NCBI RefSeq assembly: GCF_001402915.1
Contig: NZ_CP012945.1
Coordinates: 62,001 to 126,000 of the forward strand
Direction: 5' to 3'
Source: Devosia sp. A16
GTDB taxonomy: Bacteria > Pseudomonadota > Alphaproteobacteria > Rhizobiales > Devosiaceae
Length of the DNA: 64,000 nt
Positions within the stretch are counted from its first letter, which is position 1. Every line of letters starts with the position of its first letter. Positions 1-8,975 of this stretch are shown piece after piece. Both the position numbers and the translations under genes were made by a program. The notes under the pieces were generated by a model, which made no database searches, was not told the origin of the DNA, and was given only the letters and a program-made list of their open reading frames with translations.

Positions 1-1
1 G

Positions 2-196
2 CTGACCATCGCCGGGCACCGGACCAGCATCGCCATCGAAAGTGAGTTCTGGGCCGGCCTCGAGGCGATGGCGCAGGCCGGCGGCAAATCCATCGCCGCC
101 CTGATCGCCGAGATCGACCAGCAGCGCGAAGTGCCCAACCTGTCATCGGCCGTCCGGCTCGCCGTCCTGGCCTGGTATCGGGATCGGTCGGGTTAG
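2..196 (+). CDS. Ribbon-helix-helix domain protein, C-terminal part
   Basis: The reading frame is open from the left window edge and ends with TAG, leaving 64 residues. It has the pattern of the alphaproteobacterial ribbon-helix-helix family RHH_4: a strand with RTSIAIE, then EFW, a helix with SIAALIAEID, then NLSSAVRLAVLAWYR near the C-terminus. Members are small, probably DNA-binding proteins of mostly unknown target. The true start lies outside the window. The stop codon overlaps the stop of the convergent AsmA gene, so the two genes are tail to tail with no spacer. Family assignment is by motif reading; the regulatory role is inference. Confidence 0.8.
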   Translation: MTIAGHRTSIAIESEFWAGLEAMAQAGGKSIAALIAEIDQQREVPNLSSAVRLAVLAWYRDRSG

Positions 197-484
197 TTCC
201 CGAGCCCGATGTCCATCGGGCGGTTGAACTCCTCGAGCGCCTTGCGCAGGTCTTCCTCTTCCTTCGCCTTGCGCGCCGCCTCCTCTTCCGCTGCCTTCCT
301 CGCGGCTGCCTCTTCGGCGGCCTGCCTGGCGGCGGCTTCTTCGGCAGCCTTCTTCGCCGCGGCCTCGTCAGCCGCGCGGATTGCCGCAGCCTCGGCCGCG
401 AGCCGGGCTTTCTCGGCTTCCTCCGCCTTCCGCCTCGCCTCGTCCTCTTCGCGCAGCTTCTCGAGCCGGGCCACTTCCGCCTCG
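193..484 (-). repeat. Degenerate Ala/Glu/Lys codon repeats in the AsmA gene tail
   Basis: This DNA encodes the charged helix at the end of the AsmA protein. Units of about 21-24 bases encoding AAEEAAARKAAEE-like blocks recur, best seen between about 290 and 380, where gcc/gcg and ttc/tcg triplets alternate. Such DNA is prone to slippage, so tail length may differ between strains. That last point is inference. Confidence 0.5.
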
Positions 485-3400
485 TAGGCCTTCACCATGA
501 TCGCGTCGACCAGGCCCGATACGTCGAACTGCCGCTCGGGCGCCATCAGCGTGCCGCCGAGGCGGGTGGAAATCCGCGCCGCTCCCGTATCGACCACCGC
601 CGCCGGGGTGATCGCGGTCGGCGACAGCGCATAGTCGCCGCTGAGGCCGAGATCGCCCAGCCGGATCGAACCGCTGCCGAACAGCTGGCCGCCCTCCCCC
701 TCGATCGACACATTTGGGCTGCGCAGCACGCCGCCGGCGATGGTGAAACCGGCCGTCACCCGCGGCGCATCGAACGGCGCATCGTCGAGCCGGTCCTCGA
801 TCAGCGCGCTCAACTCTTCCGGCTGCATCTCCAGCAGATTCGCAATGCCGGAGATCGAGGAGGCGGCCTGTGGGTTCAGCCGTTCGATCCTGAGCCCGCT
901 GGTCGTGTACGTCCCTTCACCGGTCAATGCCGCGAGCATGCCCGCTACCGACCCACCGGTGCCGTCGAACCGGCCCGAAGCATCCAGTGTGCCGTCGATG
1001 GCATTGGCGACCAGCGGCGGCGCGATGCTGTCGAGCGGCACGCCGACCAGCGAAATCCGCCCGGTCACCTGCTTGTCCGGCAAGGGACCGGCGCAGCAGA
1101 CCGCCAGTTCCATGCCGACGCTGCCGCCGCCGAGCTTGCCGGCAACATTGCGCAGCCGGGTGGTGGTGGCATCCCAATCGAGATCGAAGCTGAGGTCGGT
1201 CAGCAGCGGTTTGCCATCGGCGGAGACGGTCGGCGCGCTCACGGCCACGCGACCCGTGGTGGTCCGCGGCGCCTCGCCGGTGGCCAGTGGTCCGTCCGGC
1301 CACAGACCGCTGCCCGCCAGCAGCGAGGCCGGCCCGGTCAGCGTCCTGAGCACGCTGCCGAGGTCGAGGTCGCCGGTGGCGATGGCGCCGCTGACGGTTC
1401 GGGCGTTGCCTTTCGTCGCGAGCTTCAGGTTGCCGCTGAAAGACCCGGCGCCCGAGGTGCCGGTGATATCGAGCAGTTGCACGTCGGCCGGCCCGTTGAA
1501 ATCCACCCGGGCGGATGCGGCGAGCGCCGGCAGCGATATGCCGCCCGCGCCGAGCCAATCGGCAAAGGTCGATGGATCGGCAAGCTTGGCCTTGAGGGTG
1601 CCCTTGCCGCTATAGGCCGCCGGGTTGGTAACCACCAGGTTGCCGGAAAAACCCAGGGAGTCGCCTCCGCCTTCGACCAGCACGGTGGTCTCGAGACTGT
1701 TGGCGACATTGCCGTCGACGACACCGACCAGATGCACGGGCTCGCCATCGGCGAACAGGCCGACCTCGCCCAGCCCCAGTTGCGCACTCATCGCGGCGGC
1801 ATCGGCCGACTTCACGTCGAGCCGCACCTTCACCGGGCCGAAGAGCGCGCGCAGGAACCCCGCCTGCAACTCGGCATCCGCCGCGACCTGGGAGCCGCCG
1901 AGCTGCCCGGAAATGGCGAGGCTCTGCGCCCCGTCGCCGCTTGGCGGGTCGAGCCTGAGGGCAAGATCGGCCGGCAGCGACGGGGCAAGGAAGCCGGCAA
2001 TGGCCGGAGATGCCCCTAGCGCGCGATAAAAGCTCGCCAGCGCCGGCGCATCCGCCGAGTTCACGGTAACGGTTGCCGATCCCGAGAGCTCCGGCTTGGT
2101 GATCGAGCCGAACGCGGTAAGCGCCGCCTTGAATTTCATGCCGCCCAGCTCACCCGCCGAGACGTCGTCGACCACCAGGACGCCGCCGTCCCAGGAGCCC
2201 TTGGCTGCGAGCGCCCGGCCGTTGAGACCGCCCAGCGTCATGCTGTCGGCCACCAGGTCGAACTCGCCCTTGGGGAAGCTCGCGGGAAAGGCCGGATCGG
2301 CGGCGAGATCGGGCAACAGCGCCAACAGCGCCGCACTGCGGCTCGCATCCAGCTGGCCCATATCGGCGCTGATATGAAGGTCGGGGGTGGTGCCGAGGCC
2401 CAGCTGTGCCGAAAACGAACGCGCCTCGCCGTCGAGCTCGATCCGCCCGTCGCTCACCGACAGTGTCTCGCCCACCAGATCGATCCGGGCGGCGATCGAG
2501 CCGGGCATGCCGAACAGTGGATTGCCCTCGGCCGGCTTGCGCCACATCGTGCTCAATGCGTCGAGCCGCGCCGACTTGAGCGACAGCGTCCCCGAGAATT
2601 CCGGACGACCGGTATCGGTGGTGACCTCTCCCGCCAGCGCGACCCTGGTGTCGCCGGGCAATATGCCGGTCAGCCCGCGGACCGTCCAATCCCCATCATG
2701 CGCCGCGGCGTCGAGCCGGACATTGCGGAGCGAAAACGCGCGCAGGTTCACCTCGGCGACATCGAGGCCGATCGTCCCCGGGATGCCCGGCGCCGCCGGC
2801 AGCGGCAGCTCGCGCAGCAGCCGCACCAGTTCATACGGCTCGACCGCCTGTTCCGCCGTGGCATCACGTGGCGGCAGAGCCAGGAGGCCACCGGAGATCA
2901 CCGCGTTGAAGGCCATGTCCTTGCCCAGCGTCACATCGGCGGCGCCGAGCAGCCGTGTCGCGGCGCGGTTCTCGTCGGGGATCACCACGTAGTCCGACAG
3001 CAGCACCTTGTTCGGGCTGGCCTCGACCTTGCTGGTCATCACCAGGTCGCCCTGCCCCGCATCCTCAGCGCCATCCCTCGCGGGCGGCTGCCGAAAGGTC
3101 ATCGTGCCGCTAAAGCCCGGCGCAAGGCCGGATTTGAGATAGCCTTCGGCCGACAGCGTGAAGTGGTCGTCCACCGGACGTAGGCTCATCGCCAGCGTGC
3201 CGCCGCCTTCGGCGTCGAGCTGGCCGGTGGTGACCCTCAGCGCATAGACGGCGCCGTCGACGTTGCCCGTGCCCTGGAACGAGAACGGCCCGCGCAACGC
3301 CTCGAGCTTCAACTCGCCGGATACCCCGGAGGCGATATAGGTCTCGCCCGAACGGCCATCCCGCAGCCGGATGCTGCCCGCCGTGACCACCGCATTGGCA

Positions 3401-3834
3401 ACCGAAATGTTGCTGTTCACCGCCTTGGCCAGGGCGATGCCGGTATCCACCGTGCCGTCGGCTGCGACGTCGATCGAAACCGTCGGACCGTCGAGTTGCA
3501 GCCGCGTGACATTGTAGCGATCGCGCAGGAAGTCGATCAGCGAGAAGTCGGCTTCGACCCGCTCGACCGTGAGGTTCGGGTCGGCGGCCGGGCCGGCGCT
3601 GACGTTGGAGAAGGTCAGCTTGGGCTGCGGCAGCAGGGAAAACGCCACATCGCCTTCGATCCGTACCGGCGCGCCCAGCACCTCGCCGGCAATGGCCGAC
3701 AGCCGGTCACGATACTGGCCCCACGGAATGAAGCTCGGCACCACGAACGCCGCAGCAAGCAGCAGGATCGCGATGACGCCGACGATGATGTAGAGCCGGT
3801 TGAGCACGGGCCGATGAATCCTAGCAGAATGCAT
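193..3834 (-). CDS. AsmA family protein with charged C-terminal helix
   Basis: 1213 residues. The N-terminus has a single membrane segment (about 14-34, LYIIVGVIAILLLAAAFVVP), followed directly by the AsmA pattern (PWGQYRDRL, VRIEGDVAFSLLPQPKLTFSNV). The body is repetitive beta structure, with an AsmA C-terminal region around 850-1110. AsmA-like proteins are inner-membrane-anchored periplasmic proteins of the bridge-like lipid-transfer superfamily linked to outer-membrane homeostasis. The last roughly 96 residues are unusual: a nearly uninterrupted Ala/Glu/Lys/Arg helix built on AAEEAAARKAAEE-type repeats and ending in NRPMDIGLGN. It looks like a rigid single helix or coiled coil, as in TolA. 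The gene stands alone. Family call is strong; substrate unknown. Confidence 0.9.
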   Translation of the reverse strand: MHSARIHRPVLNRLYIIVGVIAILLLAAAFVVPSFIPWGQYRDRLSAIAGEVLGAPVRIEGDVAFSLLPQPKLTFSNVSAGPAADPNLTVERVEADFSLIDFLRDRYNVTRLQLDGPTVSIDVAADGTVDTGIALAKAVNSNISVANAVVTAGSIRLRDGRSGETYIASGVSGELKLEALRGPFSFQGTGNVDGAVYALRVTTGQLDAEGGGTLAMSLRPVDDHFTLSAEGYLKSGLAPGFSGTMTFRQPPARDGAEDAGQGDLVMTSKVEASPNKVLLSDYVVIPDENRAATRLLGAADVTLGKDMAFNAVISGGLLALPPRDATAEQAVEPYELVRLLRELPLPAAPGIPGTIGLDVAEVNLRAFSLRNVRLDAAAHDGDWTVRGLTGILPGDTRVALAGEVTTDTGRPEFSGTLSLKSARLDALSTMWRKPAEGNPLFGMPGSIAARIDLVGETLSVSDGRIELDGEARSFSAQLGLGTTPDLHISADMGQLDASRSAALLALLPDLAADPAFPASFPKGEFDLVADSMTLGGLNGRALAAKGSWDGGVLVVDDVSAGELGGMKFKAALTAFGSITKPELSGSATVTVNSADAPALASFYRALGASPAIAGFLAPSLPADLALRLDPPSGDGAQSLAISGQLGGSQVAADAELQAGFLRALFGPVKVRLDVKSADAAAMSAQLGLGEVGLFADGEPVHLVGVVDGNVANSLETTVLVEGGGDSLGFSGNLVVTNPAAYSGKGTLKAKLADPSTFADWLGAGGISLPALAASARVDFNGPADVQLLDITGTSGAGSFSGNLKLATKGNARTVSGAIATGDLDLGSVLRTLTGPASLLAGSGLWPDGPLATGEAPRTTTGRVAVSAPTVSADGKPLLTDLSFDLDWDATTTRLRNVAGKLGGGSVGMELAVCCAGPLPDKQVTGRISLVGVPLDSIAPPLVANAIDGTLDASGRFDGTGGSVAGMLAALTGEGTYTTSGLRIERLNPQAASSISGIANLLEMQPEELSALIEDRLDDAPFDAPRVTAGFTIAGGVLRSPNVSIEGEGGQLFGSGSIRLGDLGLSGDYALSPTAITPAAVVDTGAARISTRLGGTLMAPERQFDVSGLVDAIMVKAYEAEVARLEKLREEDEARRKAEEAEKARLAAEAAAIRAADEAAAKKAAEEAAARQAAEEAAARKAAEEEAARKAKEEEDLRKALEEFNRPMDIGLGN

Positions 3835-3953
3835 CGGAGTTTAGGCAATGGCTGGTGCTCCGTCACGCGCTGAACCGCATCACGGCGGCACTTATCGCAA
3901 CGCCCTGCCGCCGACGCCGATATCGCCGCCTGCCGGTCTGGCTGCAAACAGCA

Positions 3954-3979
3954 GGGGCCGGCCCCTTCGGACCGGCCCC
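3954..3979 (-). terminator. Hairpin downstream of the phytase-like gene
   Basis: Arms GGGGCCGG (3954-3961) and CCGGCCCC (3972-3979) enclose a 10-base interior. It lies 27 bases past the stop of the minus-strand gene. Only a weak T-rich stretch (TGCTGTTTGC) follows, so the hairpin is clear but its terminator function is moderate. Confidence 0.5.
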
Positions 3980-4006
3980 AAGCCCCGCAAACAGGAGGCT
4001 GTTGGC

Positions 4007-6172
4007 TTACTGGATCGTGCCGACCGACCAGAAGAAGGTCTCGCCCGAGGAATCCGCGACCCCGTCATTGTCGGTGATCACGTAACCGGTGCCGTCGGCC
4101 CCGATGGCGAAGCTCTCGACCTTGTCGACGACGTAACCGTTACTGGCGGCGAGATCGGGAATGAAGTCGCGGACTTCTTGCTTGGTGACCACCGGCAGCT
4201 CGCCGCCGATTTCGGCGCCGACCAGCGCCGAGACCGACACCCGGTAGAGCTTTTTCAGCGCCGCCTTGCGGGCGATCTGATTGTCGCGCTCGACCACATA
4301 GACGTAGTCGCCATGCGCGGTGATCTCGGACAGACCATTCCAGGCGCCCTCGGCCGCCGCTTCGAGCGGGTAGCGGACGGCGGACCAGGTCTGGTCCTTG
4401 AGGTTGTAGCCGAGCAGTTTCACCTGCCCTTTGGGATCGTCCTTCCACTCACGCTGGATCGCCACCCACAGGGTATCGCCCACTTTGGTGATGCCTTCGG
4501 CGCCGTAGCGGATCTCGTGCGGCAGCAGCGCCTCGGGGAATGCCACTTCCTCGATGATCTTGCCGTCGGCATCGACATGGTAGAGCGCATGCGGGATCAG
4601 CTTGTCGCTGCGGCCTTCCGAGGCCACCCAGAAGCCGCCCTCCCCGTCGAGCGTGATGCCCTCGAGATCGAGCTTCTGCGCCGCATCGCCGCCGCGCGTG
4701 ATGATGGTCTTGTTGACGATCCGTGTCGGCCTGGCCGTAGCGTCGATCTGGTAGATCGCCGGCTGGGCGCTGAGCACGCTGTCGCTGACCGCATAGAGGA
4801 TGCCCGGCTTGTCGGCATCGCCCACGGCGCCCGAGATCGCAGCCCAGCCGATCGGCCGGCCGTCGGCGTCGAGATCGGAGATCAGCTGCGGGTAAGCCGC
4901 TTCGCCCTCACCCAGCTCGTAGAGCATGACATGCGAGCCGGTGAGCCCGTCGGCGCGACCGTCGAACTCGTTGGCAGTGGCGAGCAGGTTCCGCTGCGGG
5001 ATGGCGACCAGGCCTTCCGGCGAGATGCCCGAAGGCAGTGACTGCAGGTATTCCGGCTTGGCGCCCGCACCGGCATCCTTGTAGACGGCAATCAGCGACG
5101 ACCGCTCCTGGGCGATGAAGACGTAACTGGTGTCGCCGAAGGTCGCGGTTTCCAGCCCCTCGGGCTCGATGCCCTTCTTGTTGCGGGCATCCGGATAGTG
5201 GCCGAGGCGGGCGGCCTCGTACTCCATCGACGGGCCGCTCTCATGGGCGACGGTGCCATCGCGGTTGAAGATGGTGAAGCCGCGCGAGCCGCCCTTCCAG
5301 TCGCCTTCATTGGCGACGATCAGGCGGTTGTCGTCGAGCCACTTCACGGCGTCCGGCTCGCGCGCCACATCCTCCAGCTTGCCGGTGAACTTGAGCGCGC
5401 CGTCCTTCTTGGTATCGACGCCCTCGAGGCTGACCGTGCCGGCCGAAAAGTGCGATTTCACCGTGCCGGTTTTGCCGTCGATGATGATGATCTCGTTGTT
5501 TTCCTGCAGCGTCAGGGCCACTTCGTCGAGGTCGTTGAACGACACGAACTCGGGCTCCGGATCGTCGCCGGCGATGGCGGCGAGACCGGTGACGTCGACC
5601 TTCTTGAGGCTTTCGGGATCGACGACGCCGTCCTTGAGGTTGAGCAGCACAAGGTAGCCGGCCGGCATTTGCGGGAGGTCGCCGTCGTTCACCTCCTCAT
5701 CGCGTTCGTTCTCGATGGCGATGGCGATGATGTCGTTGTTCCTCGAATGGGCGATCGAATCGGGCTGGCCGCCCAGCTCGATGGTGGTTTCGATGGCTTT
5801 GCTGGCGAGATCGACGACCACGAGCTTGCCCGAGGGGCTGGTGAAGCTTTCCGAGGTGTTGACCGCGGCATAGACCTTGCTGCCGATGATGGTCACCGAG
5901 GTCGGCTCGCCGTCGAGCGCCACGAAACCGGCGGCTTTCGGCGCCTTGGCGTCGGTGATGTCGACAAAGCCGATGCCGCCGGCCGGGCTGTCCGAATAGA
6001 CCAGCGTCATGCCGTCTTCCGACGCCGTGATGATTTCCGACGAGGTCGTCTTGGCCTCGACGTTGTTCAGCTCGACCGGAAAGCTGGCGATCCGGTTGAA
6101 CACCGGCGCGGCATAGGTCGCAGTGGCGAGCAGGCCGGCGGTGAGGCCGAGAAGAATGGATTTGAACTGCAT
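4007..6172 (-). CDS. Secreted esterase-like activity of phytase family protein
   Basis: 721 residues with a signal peptide (about 1-21, ending ATATYA). The N-terminal half reads as a beta-propeller of WD/YVTN-like repeats (VFNRIASFPVELNN, GEPTSVTIIGSKVYAAVN, GQPDSIAHSRNND). The C-terminal part from about 430 fits the esterase-like activity of phytase family (LDLEGITLDGEGGFWVASEGR, GLSEITAHGDYVYVVERDNQ, DKVESFAIGADGTGYVITDNDG). A periplasmic or secreted role in phosphate-ester hydrolysis is suggested by the family and by the Pho box upstream. The exact substrate is unknown. It is monocistronic and divergent from uvrD. The start is the first ATG, directly before the signal peptide. Confidence 0.85.
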   Translation of the reverse strand: MQFKSILLGLTAGLLATATYAAPVFNRIASFPVELNNVEAKTTSSEIITASEDGMTLVYSDSPAGGIGFVDITDAKAPKAAGFVALDGEPTSVTIIGSKVYAAVNTSESFTSPSGKLVVVDLASKAIETTIELGGQPDSIAHSRNNDIIAIAIENERDEEVNDGDLPQMPAGYLVLLNLKDGVVDPESLKKVDVTGLAAIAGDDPEPEFVSFNDLDEVALTLQENNEIIIIDGKTGTVKSHFSAGTVSLEGVDTKKDGALKFTGKLEDVAREPDAVKWLDDNRLIVANEGDWKGGSRGFTIFNRDGTVAHESGPSMEYEAARLGHYPDARNKKGIEPEGLETATFGDTSYVFIAQERSSLIAVYKDAGAGAKPEYLQSLPSGISPEGLVAIPQRNLLATANEFDGRADGLTGSHVMLYELGEGEAAYPQLISDLDADGRPIGWAAISGAVGDADKPGILYAVSDSVLSAQPAIYQIDATARPTRIVNKTIITRGGDAAQKLDLEGITLDGEGGFWVASEGRSDKLIPHALYHVDADGKIIEEVAFPEALLPHEIRYGAEGITKVGDTLWVAIQREWKDDPKGQVKLLGYNLKDQTWSAVRYPLEAAAEGAWNGLSEITAHGDYVYVVERDNQIARKAALKKLYRVSVSALVGAEIGGELPVVTKQEVRDFIPDLAASNGYVVDKVESFAIGADGTGYVITDNDGVADSSGETFFWSVGTIQ

Positions 6173-6229
6173 TGTCGGGCGCCCCTGAAAATCGAGGGCT
6201 TCCGCTTAGGCACGCCGCACAACGGCCAC

Positions 6230-6258
6230 ATGACAATGTGGTGACAGATCTGTGACAG
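6230..6258 (-). promoter_or_regulatory. Pho box: three 11-base-spaced PhoB half-sites
   Basis: Read on the minus strand, the site contains CTGTCAC, four bases, CTGTCAC, four bases, then TTGTCAT. This is the PhoB arrangement of direct 7-base repeats at 11-base period (consensus CTGTCAT). It lies 58 bases before the ATG of the phytase-like gene and points toward it. Phosphate-starvation induction through PhoB is therefore likely. The repeats are seen directly; regulation is inferred. Confidence 0.75.
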
Positions 6259-6336
6259 GCCCCCGCCGCATATACATCCGGCCTCGCACTGCCTATATCT
6301 AGCAATGAGAACGAAACAGGATTCGTCGTTTCCCTG

Positions 6337-8739
6337 ATGGCAGCAGAACCGCAGCGCCTCGACCGCCCGCAGGCGGGCTCGATCACCAGCCAGTTTGGCC
6401 GGGGAGCAGCGACGCCTGACTATCTGAAGGGGCTCAACGAGGAGCAGCGCGACGCTGTGCTCAGCACCGAGGGTCCGCTGCTGGTGCTCGCCGGCGCCGG
6501 CACCGGCAAGACCCGGGTCCTCACCACCCGCATTGCCCATATCCTCAACTCGCGCAAAGCCTGGCCGTCGGAGATCCTGTCGGTGACCTTCACCAACAAG
6601 GCGGCCCGCGAGATGAAGGAGCGCATCGGCGCGCTGGTCGGCGCGGGCGTCGAGGGCATGCCCTGGCTCGGCACCTTCCACTCGATCGGCGCGCGCCTCT
6701 TGCGCCGGCATGCCGAACTGGTGGGGCTGCGCTCCGACTTCACCATTCTCGATACCGACGACCAGATCCGGTTGATCAAGCAGCTCTTGGAAGCCGCCAA
6801 CATCGACGAGAAGCGCTGGCCGGCCCGGCAGTTCGCCGGGATGATGGACAACTGGAAGAACCGCGGCCAATTGCCCGGCGATGTGTCGATGGCCGACCGC
6901 TCGGCCTTTGCCAACGGCCGCGTCCCCGATCTTTACCAGCAATACCAGGATCGGCTGAGAACGCTGAACGCCACCGATTTCGGCGACCTGCTGCTGCTGT
7001 GCATCAAGCTGTTCCGTGAGAACCCGGATGTGCTGGCCGAGTACCACCGGCGCTTCAAGTACATCCTCGTCGACGAATACCAGGATTCGAACGTCGCCCA
7101 GTATCTGTGGCTGCGCCTGCTCGCCCAGGGCAAGCCCGCGTCGGAGGCCAATATCTGCGTCGTCGGCGACGACGACCAGTCGATCTATGGCTGGCGCGGC
7201 GCCGAGGTCGACAACATCCTCCGCTTCGAGAAGGATTTCCCGGGCGCCAAGGTGATCCGGCTCGAGCGCAACTACCGCTCGACCTCCAACATCCTCAAAG
7301 CCGCCTCGCACCTCATCGCGAACAATGAAAGCCGGCTGGGCAAGACGCTGCAGACCGATGTAGGCGAACCTGGCGAACTGGTGATGGTCACCTCGGTCTG
7401 GGATTCCGACGAGGAAGCCCGGCAGGTCGGCGAGGAGATCGAGCAGTTCCAGCGCCAGGGCGAGGCACTGAACTCGATGGCGATCCTGGTGCGCGCTTCT
7501 CATCAGATGCGCGCCTTCGAAGAGCGCTTCATCACGCTGGGGCTCAACTATCGCGTCATCGGCGGCCCGCGCTTCTACGAGCGCAAGGAAATCCGCGACG
7601 CCTTGGCTTACCTGCGGCTGGTGTTCAACCCGAACGACGATCTCGCCTTCGAACGCATCGTCAACACGCCCAAACGCGGGCTGGGCGACTCGACCCTGCA
7701 GATCCTCTACGACGCGGCGCGGCGCCAGGGCACGTCACTTACCACCGCTGTGCGCGCGCTGGTGCAGACCGAAGAGCTCAAGCCCAAGCAGCGCACCACC
7801 TTGCGCCAGCTTATGGAACAGTTCGACGACTGGGCGCGGCGGGCCCAGGCCCTCCCCCCGGAAGACGCCGTCGAAGAAGAGGAGCTGGCGCCCGGCATCA
7901 TCCGCCGCCACACCTCGCATGCCGATCTCGCCCGCCAGGTGCTGGACGAGTCCGGCTATACCGAGATGTGGCAGAACGACAAATCCGCCGAGGCGGAAGG
8001 CCGGCTGGAGAACCTGAAGGAACTGGTCAACTCCATGGAAGAGTTCGACTCGCTGGGCGGCTTCCTCGAACACGTCTCGCTGGTGATGGACCGCGATACC
8101 GGCGAAGCCGATGACGCCGTGTCGATCATGACGCTCCACTCCGCCAAAGGGCTGGAGTTCGAGACGGTGTTCCTCCCCGGCTGGGAGGAAGGCCTGTTCC
8201 CCAGCCAGCGCACCCTCGATGAGCTCGGCCGCGCCGGGCTCGAAGAGGAGCGCCGGCTGGCCTATGTCGGCCTCACCCGAGCCCGCAAGCGTCTGCGCGT
8301 CTCGGTGGCGCAGAACCGGCTGACCCACGGCCTCTGGCAATCGGCGATCCCGTCCCGTTTCCTCGACGAGCTGCCGGCGGCAGCGGTCGAGGTCAAGGAC
8401 ACCGGCTCGGCCTATGGCGGCTACGGCTATGGTGGGCGCGCCTCGGGGCGCTTCGATACCCGCGACCCGTTCGATTCGCTTTACGAGACTCCCGGCTGGC
8501 AGCGCGCCCGCGCCCAGGCCTCGAGCCGCAAGTCGGCCGGCCCGATCACCATCGACGGCGACCTCGTGGCCCGCTCGGTCGATGACGGCCGCGGCTCGAA
8601 ATACGATGTCGGCGAGCGCGTCTTCCACCTGAAATTCGGCTACGGCCGCATCGACCAGATCGAAGGCAACAAGCTGACCATCGAGTTCGAAAAGGCCGGC
8701 AGGAAGAAAGTGCTCGAAAGCTTCGTGCAGAAGCCGTAG
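6337..8739 (+). CDS. uvrD: ATP-dependent DNA helicase UvrD/PcrA
   Basis: 800 residues, superfamily 1A 3'-5' helicase. Visible motifs are the Q motif LNEEQRDAV (33-41), Walker A GAGTGKT (53-59), motif II DEYQDSN (from 246), DDDQSIYGWRGA, motif IV RNYRSTSNIL, and the C-terminal helicase motifs (VSIMTLHSAKGLEFETVFLPG, EEERRLAYVGLTRARKRL). The C-terminus (about 755-800, GERVFHLKFGYGRIDQIEGNKLTIEF) is the Tudor-like domain that binds RNA polymerase in PcrA/UvrD. It acts in nucleotide-excision and mismatch repair and in removing stalled transcription complexes. It is monocistronic and divergent from the phytase-like gene. The first ATG gives about 30 extra residues before the Q motif, so the true start could be slightly downstream. 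Confidence 0.95.
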   Translation: MAAEPQRLDRPQAGSITSQFGRGAATPDYLKGLNEEQRDAVLSTEGPLLVLAGAGTGKTRVLTTRIAHILNSRKAWPSEILSVTFTNKAAREMKERIGALVGAGVEGMPWLGTFHSIGARLLRRHAELVGLRSDFTILDTDDQIRLIKQLLEAANIDEKRWPARQFAGMMDNWKNRGQLPGDVSMADRSAFANGRVPDLYQQYQDRLRTLNATDFGDLLLLCIKLFRENPDVLAEYHRRFKYILVDEYQDSNVAQYLWLRLLAQGKPASEANICVVGDDDQSIYGWRGAEVDNILRFEKDFPGAKVIRLERNYRSTSNILKAASHLIANNESRLGKTLQTDVGEPGELVMVTSVWDSDEEARQVGEEIEQFQRQGEALNSMAILVRASHQMRAFEERFITLGLNYRVIGGPRFYERKEIRDALAYLRLVFNPNDDLAFERIVNTPKRGLGDSTLQILYDAARRQGTSLTTAVRALVQTEELKPKQRTTLRQLMEQFDDWARRAQALPPEDAVEEEELAPGIIRRHTSHADLARQVLDESGYTEMWQNDKSAEAEGRLENLKELVNSMEEFDSLGGFLEHVSLVMDRDTGEADDAVSIMTLHSAKGLEFETVFLPGWEEGLFPSQRTLDELGRAGLEEERRLAYVGLTRARKRLRVSVAQNRLTHGLWQSAIPSRFLDELPAAAVEVKDTGSAYGGYGYGGRASGRFDTRDPFDSLYETPGWQRARAQASSRKSAGPITIDGDLVARSVDDGRGSKYDVGERVFHLKFGYGRIDQIEGNKLTIEFEKAGRKKVLESFVQKP

Positions 8740-8831
8740 TCGCCGCACCACAGTGGACCGCGCTTCTGATCAACCGGGTGGCCGTCTTCGGCGATGATCA
8801 TGTGCACTCGTGAGGGTTCGGCTGCATAAGG

Positions 8832-8950
8832 CCCCTCATCAGGCGCTAGGCGCCGACCTCTCCCCCAGAGGGAGAGGTGTCCGTGTGGCATGATCGCGCT
8901 CCAACTTCACCTCCTCCTCGGGTGAGGAGGCCTTCCCGAGGCATCGCTCC
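8832..8950. repeat. Degenerate intergenic inverted-repeat region
   Basis: Between uvrD and the convergent EamA gene. It begins with cccctcat and a small palindrome ggcgctaggcgcc, followed by ctctccc/gggagag arms and then cctcctc/gaggagg arms. The order resembles the better-preserved elements at 34397 and 58114, so it is probably a decayed member of that family. Confidence 0.45.
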
Positions 8951-8975
8951 AGAGCAGATACTTTGCCCAAGCGGG

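Noticed and set aside
6067-7503. 478-residue minus-strand open frame spanning the phytase-uvrD gap
   Set aside because: Overlaps both genes and the Pho box; no recognisable domain.
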